Positions 5,396-10,176 of a stretch of DNA of 10,176 nt are shown piece after piece. The notes under the pieces were generated by a model. It ran no database searches, was not told the DNA's origin, and was given only the letters and a program-made list of their open reading frames with translations. Numbering within the stretch: position 1 is the stretch's first letter; every line of letters starts with the position of its first letter. A program made the translations under genes and the position numbers. Location: positions 1 through 10,176 of the forward strand of contig JACQGT010000463.1 of the NCBI GenBank assembly GCA_016199425.1. Direction: 5' to 3'. The stretch is from Chloroflexota bacterium. Lineage in GTDB: Bacteria > Chloroflexota > Anaerolineae > Caldilineales > Caldilineaceae.

Positions 5396-6937
5396 TTGGG
5401 TATAGATCAGAGCGGCACAATACTGGCTTTCTTGGAGTCAGCCCCCATTGCCGTCGTGGTTATCGACGAAGAGGGCATCATTACTCTTATCAATGCCAAG
5501 ACCGAGGAACTCTTTGGCTATAAACGCGGCGAACTGATCGGGCAGTCGCTGGAAATTTTGCTGCCCCAGCGTTTTGTCTCCCAGCACTATCAGCATCGGA
5601 ATGGCTACTTTGCTATGCCCAGAGCCAGGGCGATGGGCAACGGCATGGATTTGGCCGCGCGGCGCAAGGATGGCACAGAGTTTCCGGTGGAAGTGGGGCT
5701 AAGCTACGTGGAAGTGGAAGGCCAGCGCCTGGCGTTGAGCTTCATCACCGACATTACCGTGCGTGTGGAGGCTGCCGAGTCTCTGCGCAGCCACGCCCAA
5801 GAACTGGAAAGCCGCGTCGTTGCCCGCACCCAGGAGATCGAACGGCGCCGGCGGGTGGCTGAAGGGTTGCACGATGTGCTTACCGTTCTCAATACCGCGC
5901 GCCCCCTGGAAGAGATTCTGGATCTGATTGTGGAACAGGCCAGCCAATTGTTGGAAACTGACGCCATCGCCATCTATCGCCAGGATGACGGAGATAGTGG
6001 GCCGCGCATTCAGGCTGCTCGCTATTTGAACGACAGCGAAACAGACGACGGCTCGCCCGGCAAGATGTATCCATCGTTTGCCCCCCACGCGCCGGAGCAG
6101 AGTGGCGTGCCCACGACCGGTGCAGAGTCGGGCATGACCCAGGCGGGACGTTACCGTTCTGTGCTGGCTGTACCTCTGAATGTGAAGGGTGAAATCTACG
6201 GCAGCCTTTGTCTCTATTACAAAGCCGCCCGCTCGTTTAGCCAGGAAGAGAAAGAATTGGCGGTGGCTTTTTCCGATCAGGCCGCGCTGGCGATTGAGAA
6301 TGGCCGCCTGCGGGAACAGGTGGGGCGCAGCGCGGTGGCTGCCGAACGCACCCGCCTGGCGCGGGACCTGCACGACGCGGTGACACAGACGCTCTTTTCC
6401 ACCAGTCTGATTGCGGAGGTATTGCCCAAAATTTGGGAACGGGACGCGGCGGAGGGCAAGAAACGGGCCGAGGAGTTGCGGGAGTTGACCCGGGGCGCGC
6501 TGGCGGAGATGCGCACCCTTCTGCTGGAGCTGCGCCCCACCGCGCTGACAGAAGCCGGACTGGGCGATCTCCTGCGCCAGTTGGCCGACGCTGTCACTGG
6601 GCGGGCGCGCATTCCTGTCTCTGTCGCCGTGGAAGGCAAGGGCGCTCTACCGTCGGAAGTACAGATTGCTTTTTATCGCATCGCCCAGGAGGCGCTGAAC
6701 AATGTGGCCAAACATTCCGGAGCCAGGCGCGCCAACGTAAAGATGTCCCAAACACCTGATAGCGTCGCTTTAGAAGTGGAGGATGACGGACGCGGATTCG
6801 ATCCCAGTGCGGTGCCGGCCACCCATTTGGGGCTGAATATCATGCGGGAACGGGCCGAAGCGATTGGCGCACAATTGGAGATTGTCAGCGCCAAAGGCCA
6901 ACATACCCGCATTACGGCGACCTGGAAGCGGAGATAG
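5396..6937 (+). CDS. Soluble PAS-GAF histidine kinase, HisKA_3/NarL type
   Basis: A 513-residue sensor kinase starting at TTG 5396. PAS domain about 8-122 (IDEEGIITLINAKTEELFGY, then RRKDGTEFPVEV); coiled coil about 122-155; GAF domain about 165-302 (ILDLIVEQASQLL ... SVLAVPLNVKGEIYGSLCLY); DHp helix with the H-box ERTRLARDLHDAVTQ, phospho-acceptor His326; then an HATPase_c domain with N-box QEALNNVAKH (431-440), G1 DDGRGF (463-468) and G2 GLNIMRERAEAIG (479-491). All key residues are present, so it should autophosphorylate on His326. There are no membrane segments or signal peptide, so it senses a cytoplasmic or diffusible signal; the PAS and GAF ligands cannot be read from the sequence. The NarL-type regulator at 7994-8644 is the obvious partner. 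The stop codon TAG lies inside an intergenic repeat. Confidence 0.93.
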   Translation: MGIDQSGTILAFLESAPIAVVVIDEEGIITLINAKTEELFGYKRGELIGQSLEILLPQRFVSQHYQHRNGYFAMPRARAMGNGMDLAARRKDGTEFPVEVGLSYVEVEGQRLALSFITDITVRVEAAESLRSHAQELESRVVARTQEIERRRRVAEGLHDVLTVLNTARPLEEILDLIVEQASQLLETDAIAIYRQDDGDSGPRIQAARYLNDSETDDGSPGKMYPSFAPHAPEQSGVPTTGAESGMTQAGRYRSVLAVPLNVKGEIYGSLCLYYKAARSFSQEEKELAVAFSDQAALAIENGRLREQVGRSAVAAERTRLARDLHDAVTQTLFSTSLIAEVLPKIWERDAAEGKKRAEELRELTRGALAEMRTLLLELRPTALTEAGLGDLLRQLADAVTGRARIPVSVAVEGKGALPSEVQIAFYRIAQEALNNVAKHSGARRANVKMSQTPDSVALEVEDDGRGFDPSAVPATHLGLNIMRERAEAIGAQLEIVSAKGQHTRITATWKRR

Positions 6938-7010
6938 GCGACTGGCGACTGGAGATTGGCTTGAACGAATGCCCAGTCGCCTGTCACCTGTCGCTAATCG
7001 CCTGTCGCCC
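6931..7010. repeat. Repeat patch between convergent genes (GGCGACTGG / CTGTCGC units)
   Basis: GGCGACTGG occurs twice in overlapping tandem (6937-6945, 6944-6952), then GGAGATTGG (6951-6959). The inverse CCAGTCGCC is at 6973-6981 and related CTGTCRC units run to 7010, so the patch can also fold as an imperfect hairpin. It contains the stop codons of both flanking genes and encodes about the last eight residues of the minus-strand CBS protein. No ordinary terminator is visible for either gene; the dyad may substitute. Confidence 0.7.
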
Positions 7011-7655
7011 AACCTCCCGCGCATCAATCACGTGATCGCCCAACTTTTCCAGTGTATTCACCAACTGGCCTTTGGTCACTCCCCGCACTTTGACCAGCAG
7101 CCTCCGGTGGGTCGGCTCGTCGCTGTCATAGACGCCCACGCCCATAATATTGCCACCCAGCTCGGCGATGGTCGTCGCCAATTCCCCCAGCACGCCCATG
7201 CGCTCCGGCACATCCAGGGTCAGGCGTACACCGCTCTGGCGCATGGCCATCATCTCGACCAGAGCCTTGAAGATGTCGGTTTCGGTGATGACGCCCAGGA
7301 CGTAATTGTGTTCGTCCACCACCGGCATACCGCCGATCTTGCGTGTCGCCATGATTTCGGCGGCATCTTCGATGGGGGTGTCCATTGTGGTTGTAATCAC
7401 GTGTTTGGTCATAATCTCCCGCACCTGTAGCTGGGAGAGCAAATAGTTCAGCTCCCAGACGGAGAGGGAGCTGGCTGGGGAGGGGGTCGCGTAGAGCAGG
7501 TCTCGCTCTGAAACGATACCCACCAATTCACCGCTGCGGTTGACCACCGGCAAACGGCGAAAGCCCTTTTCCCGCATCAGTTTCAACGCATCCTGAAAGG
7601 GAATATCCGGGGTCACAGTGACGGCTGGTGCGTTCATTCTATCTTTGACGAGCAT
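6984..7655 (-). CDS. CBS-CBS-ACT domain protein (copy 2)
   Basis: A 223-residue soluble paralogue of the product of 3391-4104, with the same order: CBS1 about 1-57 (MNAPAVTVTPDIPF ... RRLPVVN ... GIVSERDLL), the shared PSPASS/SVWE linker (58-75), CBS2 about 77-134 (IMTKHVITTT ... IGGMPVVDE ... GVITETDIF), and an ACT domain about 143-212. The ACT part (LDVPERMGVLGELATTIAELGGNI) looks more typical than in copy 1 and keeps the ligand-site loop pattern, whereas copy 1 has diverged there. ATG 7655 has AAGGGGTGA about eight bases upstream. The final residues GRQAISDR come from the repeat patch at 6931-7010. The gene points toward the kinase gene and ends 46 bases from it. Nucleotide sensing by the Bateman module is family knowledge; the regulated target is unknown. 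Confidence 0.9.
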   Translation of the reverse strand: MLVKDRMNAPAVTVTPDIPFQDALKLMREKGFRRLPVVNRSGELVGIVSERDLLYATPSPASSLSVWELNYLLSQLQVREIMTKHVITTTMDTPIEDAAEIMATRKIGGMPVVDEHNYVLGVITETDIFKALVEMMAMRQSGVRLTLDVPERMGVLGELATTIAELGGNIMGVGVYDSDEPTHRRLLVKVRGVTKGQLVNTLEKLGDHVIDAREVGRQAISDR

Positions 7656-7993
7656 GAGAGTTCACCCCTTTTGGCGATGACCAAGACACTCCTTTTGTTA
7701 CAAATCATCAGATCGATCTCGACAGCTACAGTATAGGCAAAGTCGCGCTGAATGGATCAGTCTGCCGGGGAGTTTTCTGCTTCGACAAATGAAGGGGGCG
7801 GCTACTGGTCAGGTGACGGGGCAGCCGGGATGGTCCGCAGATTGTTGGTAGTTTGGTATGGTTCGGAAACGTGAGTAGAATGAAGTGGCACGACACACAA
7901 AAAGGAACTGTACAGGTGCGTTGCACCCTGAGAGTGTATAGGTACCACAAAAAACGAATGCTGTCATTCGGCGGTTGGTTAGGGGGTCTTTTG
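7656..7993. other. Gene-free region between divergent CBS and regulator genes
   Basis: These 338 bases separate divergently transcribed genes and must hold promoters for both, but I see no confident -35/-10 pair. On the minus strand TATACT lies near 7733 without a fitting -35. On the plus side there is a palindrome CTGTACAG (7908-7915) that resembles the TTGTACAA and CTGTACAA sites at the kinase promoter, followed by a small hairpin GGTGC-GTT-GCACC (7915-7927). An in-frame upstream extension of the regulator is possible from ATG 7853 or 7958, but it does not look protein-like. Confidence 0.5.
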
Positions 7994-8644
7994 ATGGACG
8001 ATAGCGCTCCAATTCGAGTCATGCTTGTGGATGATCACGCGGTGGTTCGCAGCGGGCTTAAAGCATTTCTAATGGTGTTTGATGATCTGCATCTGGTGGG
8101 CGAAGCCGGCAGCGGATTCGAGGCGCTGGCCATCTTGGACAAAGCGCGGCCTGATGTCATTTTGATGGACCTGATGATGCCGGAGATGGATGGGGCCGCC
8201 ACAACGAAGGCCATTCGCGAACGCAACCCGGAGATTCAGGTGGTGGTTTTGACCAGCTTCCCGGAGGAAGACCTGGTCACCAAAGCGTTACAGGCCGGGG
8301 CCATCAGCTATCTGCTCAAGAATGTCTCCGCCACTGAACTCTCCGCAGCCATCCGCAGGGCCTATGCGGGGCGATCCACCCTGGCCCCGGAAGCCGCCCA
8401 GGCTCTGATCCACGCCACGACCCAGCCCCCCAAACTGGGCCACGATTTGACGACCAGGGAACGGGAGGTGCTGGAACTGATGAGCAAGGGCCAAAATAAT
8501 GTGGAGATTGCCGAAGGACTGATCGTCAGTCGGTCAACGGTGAAATTCCACGTCAGCAACATTTTGTCCAAACTGCAATCGTCCAGCCGCACCGAAGCTG
8601 TCGCCCTTGCCATCGAGAAAAATCTGCTCAAACGTTCAGCCTGA
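7994..8644 (+). CDS. NarL/FixJ-family response regulator
   Basis: A 216-residue two-component regulator. The receiver domain (about 6-124) has the acidic pair Asp13-Asp14, phospho-acceptor Asp59 (VILMDLMMPEMDG), Thr87 (VVLTS) and Lys109 (YLLKN), so all switch residues are present. The C-terminal LuxR-type HTH spans about 150-212 (LTTREREVLELMSKGQNNVEIAEGLIVSRSTVKFHVSNIL). I chose ATG 7994, after AGGGGG (7981-7986) with seven bases spacing, because the receiver begins right there; the frame is open further upstream, where the translation looks random. It is expected to take phosphate from a HisKA_3 kinase, most likely the one at 5396-6937, and to bind DNA as a dimer. A terminator follows at 8657-8685. 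Targets are unknown; the neighbouring stress genes and LysM gene are candidates. Confidence 0.93.
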   Translation: MDDSAPIRVMLVDDHAVVRSGLKAFLMVFDDLHLVGEAGSGFEALAILDKARPDVILMDLMMPEMDGAATTKAIRERNPEIQVVVLTSFPEEDLVTKALQAGAISYLLKNVSATELSAAIRRAYAGRSTLAPEAAQALIHATTQPPKLGHDLTTREREVLELMSKGQNNVEIAEGLIVSRSTVKFHVSNILSKLQSSSRTEAVALAIEKNLLKRSA

Positions 8645-8656
8645 GACGAACAGAAA

Positions 8657-8685
8657 TCCAACTTTTGTCAAAAGTTGGACTTTTT
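8657..8685 (+). terminator. Intrinsic terminator of the response regulator gene
   Basis: TCCAACTTTT (8657-8666) pairs perfectly with AAAAGTTGGA (8670-8679) around a three-base loop, followed by CTTTTT. It lies 12 bases after the stop codon. Confidence 0.85.
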
Positions 8686-8696
8686 CCAATATCCGG

Positions 8697-8724
8697 TTTA
8701 CAAATCATTAAAATGTGCTATAAT
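8697..8724 (+). promoter_or_regulatory. Strong extended -10 promoter of the LysM transpeptidase gene
   Basis: TTTACA (8697-8702), 16-base spacer, and a perfect TATAAT (8719-8724) preceded by TGC (extended -10). Start of transcription would be near 8731, leaving a leader of about 90 bases. It starts just after the regulator's terminator, so the LysM gene is a separate transcription unit. Confidence 0.8.
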
Positions 8725-8819
8725 TGGTGGCATTACTACGCGAATTCACCTTTAGCGTATGGATTTGCCATCTACCGGAACAGTCGCCGTCGTATCATTT
8801 CACAGGATGAGGTGTTTTT

Positions 8820-9926
8820 ATGCGTCCCATTTCATCTCCACACATGCCATCGGTAAGCGATTCCCTGGACCAGCCCCCTCTTTGGGCAGCCCCGGTGCAT
8901 CCGTCACGTTCGGTTTTCAATGCCGCCCTGCGCCTCTCTCTGGTTCTGGCTCTTGTGCTGGCCTTCCTGTCCGTGGGGCCGGCTGTCCAAGCCGAAGAGG
9001 ATGTCCATGTGGTCCATCAGGGGGATTCCCTGGCGGCCATTGCCAAAGCCTATAGCGTCTCCCTCACCGAATTAATTCAGGACAACGGCATTGCCAACCC
9101 CAATATCATCTACGTCGGCCAACGGCTGGTGATCCCTGGCTCGGCCGCCGCCACAGAACGGGCCGCCGCCGACCCCAATCTCCTGCCTGCTGGCAACGGC
9201 TACTATACTGTGCAACGGGGCGACACCCTGGCCCAAATCGCCAAGAATTACGGAATGGGTCTCAAAGATGTGCTGCGTCTGAACGGTCTGACCAATGCCA
9301 ATCTGATTTGGGTGGGCCAGAAGCTGCGGGTCAGCGCCCGGGTGGATGCCATTCAACCGGAGAAGCAGGACAAACCGGCTGTGGCCGACACGATTTATAT
9401 TGTGCAGGCCGAGGATACGTTGGAACAGATCGCCCTGGATCACAACATCGGCGTCCAGGAGTTGATGGTTGCCAATGGACTGCCCAATGCGGGCTTTGTG
9501 TGGGCGGGGCAAAAGCTGCGCGTGAACGCGCCCCCAACCGTAGAATCGTTGATGCGGATGTCCCCGGCCAACGGTACACGTTGGATTGAGGTGAATCTCT
9601 CCGACCAGACGCTCACCGCCTGGCAGGGCGACGTACCCGTACTCTACACATCTGTCAGCACAGGCACCTACCTCTACCCTACTGTTACCGGCCGCTTCGC
9701 CGTCAACACCAAATACTCCAGCCAGCGTATGACCGGGCCGGGCTACGATCTGCCCGGTGTGCCCTGGGTGATGTACTTTTACAGCGGCTATGCCATTCAC
9801 GGGGCCTACTGGCATAACAACTTCGGCACACCCATGAGCCACGGCTGCGTCAATATGCGCCCCGGCGAGGCGGAGATGCTCTACGCCTGGGCCGATTATG
9901 GCACCGAAGTCTACGTACATTACTAA
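8820..9926 (+). CDS. Exported LysM (x3) L,D-transpeptidase, YkuD family
   Basis: A 368-residue cell-envelope protein. A long N-terminal region (1-33) precedes a hydrophobic segment (about 36-57, LRLSLVLALVLAFLSVG, then AVQA), a signal peptide with likely cleavage after VQA or a membrane anchor. Three LysM domains that bind peptidoglycan-type glycans follow at about 62-106, 128-172 and 192-236. The YkuD catalytic domain spans about 254-368, with IHG (His327), HNNFG (His332) and SHGCVNM (340-346); Cys343 is the expected nucleophile. The arginine commonly found after SHGCx is Asn345 here, a variant I associate with Chloroflexota homologues from memory. The enzyme would cross-link cell-wall peptides or attach proteins in the envelope. 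ATG 8820 has GAGGTG five bases upstream. It has its own promoter and terminator. Confidence 0.93.
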   Translation: MRPISSPHMPSVSDSLDQPPLWAAPVHPSRSVFNAALRLSLVLALVLAFLSVGPAVQAEEDVHVVHQGDSLAAIAKAYSVSLTELIQDNGIANPNIIYVGQRLVIPGSAAATERAAADPNLLPAGNGYYTVQRGDTLAQIAKNYGMGLKDVLRLNGLTNANLIWVGQKLRVSARVDAIQPEKQDKPAVADTIYIVQAEDTLEQIALDHNIGVQELMVANGLPNAGFVWAGQKLRVNAPPTVESLMRMSPANGTRWIEVNLSDQTLTAWQGDVPVLYTSVSTGTYLYPTVTGRFAVNTKYSSQRMTGPGYDLPGVPWVMYFYSGYAIHGAYWHNNFGTPMSHGCVNMRPGEAEMLYAWADYGTEVYVHY

Positions 9927-9954
9927 ATCGGCGACCCCCGTTTTTGTCTAATGG

Positions 9955-9985
9955 AAGAGCCTGCCTCACCGGCAGGCTCTTTTGT
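9955..9985 (+). terminator. Intrinsic terminator of the LysM transpeptidase gene
   Basis: An 11-bp perfect stem AAGAGCCTGCC (9955-9965) with GGCAGGCTCTT (9971-9981), a five-base loop and a following TTTTGTT. It lies 28 bases after the stop codon. Confidence 0.9.
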
Positions 9986-10033
9986 TATCTTCCAAATGGT
10001 AACTTCTCAGGCTATCAGTCCAGTGAGCGCTGA

Positions 10034-10175
10034 TTGAGCGGTGTCCTGAGCCTGTCGAAGGGTAGCCGAGTCTGCGAGGCGTATCGAAATCAAGCGAACG
10101 GGTCTACCCGCTTGGTTTCGATACGGCTGGAAACAGCTCCAGCCTACCCTTCGACAGGCTCAGGACACCGCTTAA
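10034..10175. repeat. Large nested inverted repeat, MITE- or REP-like
   Basis: Outer arms of 29 bp match perfectly (10037-10065 with 10144-10172) and extend three bases further with one mismatch. Inside is a second dyad: CGTATCGAAA (10080-10089) with TTTCGATACG (10116-10125), continued by CAAGCG/CGCTTG (10091-10096, 10109-10114). The outer arms contain CTTCGACAGGCTCAGGAC and the inner arms GGTTTCGATACG, strings I recognise as common intergenic repeats in many bacterial genomes. There is no open frame inside. The right end is one base from the window edge, so a target duplication cannot be judged. Confidence 0.85.
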
Positions 10176-10176
10176 C

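Noticed and set aside
7853..7993. Extended start for the response regulator
   Set aside because: The extra 47 residues have no domain character, and ATG 7994 lies directly before the receiver domain with a ribosome site.
9072..9920. Long minus-strand open frame opposite the LysM transpeptidase
   Set aside because: It is a shadow of a gene with three LysM repeats and a full YkuD active site; it has no motif of its own.

Overview
The window looks like chromosomal DNA of a GC-rich, free-living bacterium, most likely a member of the Chloroflexota (Anaerolineae/Caldilineae type). That assignment is an inference. It rests on the gene set: a soluble PAS-GAF histidine kinase with a NarL-type regulator, twin CBS-ACT proteins, a double UspA protein, and a LysM L,D-transpeptidase with an SHGCVN active site. 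Frequent GTG/TTG starts and short dispersed intergenic repeats also fit. There is no rRNA or other marker to settle it.

Layout. Bases 1-1040 (minus) hold the start of an unrecognised protein with two C-terminal membrane segments, running off the left edge. Just upstream on the same strand is the N-terminal remnant of an IS110-family transposase (1033-1332) with its long 5' non-coding region (about 1357-1600), the place where IS110 elements keep their guide ('bridge') RNA. A Gfo/Idh/MocA oxidoreductase (1735-2799, plus) follows a patch of short repeats. Directly after its stop codon lies a near-consensus promoter (2800-2828), an 18-bp inverted repeat, and a tRNA-Leu(UAA) gene (2951-3281) interrupted after U34 by a 245-nt group I intron (2985-3229). 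This is the most notable item in the window.

The middle is a stress and signalling block: a minus-strand operon UspA-UspA (4162-5115) then CBS-CBS-ACT (3391-4104), ended by a strong terminator at 3311-3360; a plus-strand PAS-GAF-HisKA_3 histidine kinase (5396-6937); a second, paralogous CBS-CBS-ACT gene on the minus strand (6984-7655); and a NarL/FixJ response regulator on the plus strand (7994-8644). Kinase and regulator probably form a pair, split by the convergent CBS gene. The combination of Usp, CBS, GAF kinase and NarL regulator resembles energy- or redox-stress regulons, but the signal is unknown.

The right end carries an exported three-LysM L,D-transpeptidase (8820-9926) with its own promoter and terminator, then a large nested inverted repeat (about 10034-10175) running to the window edge.
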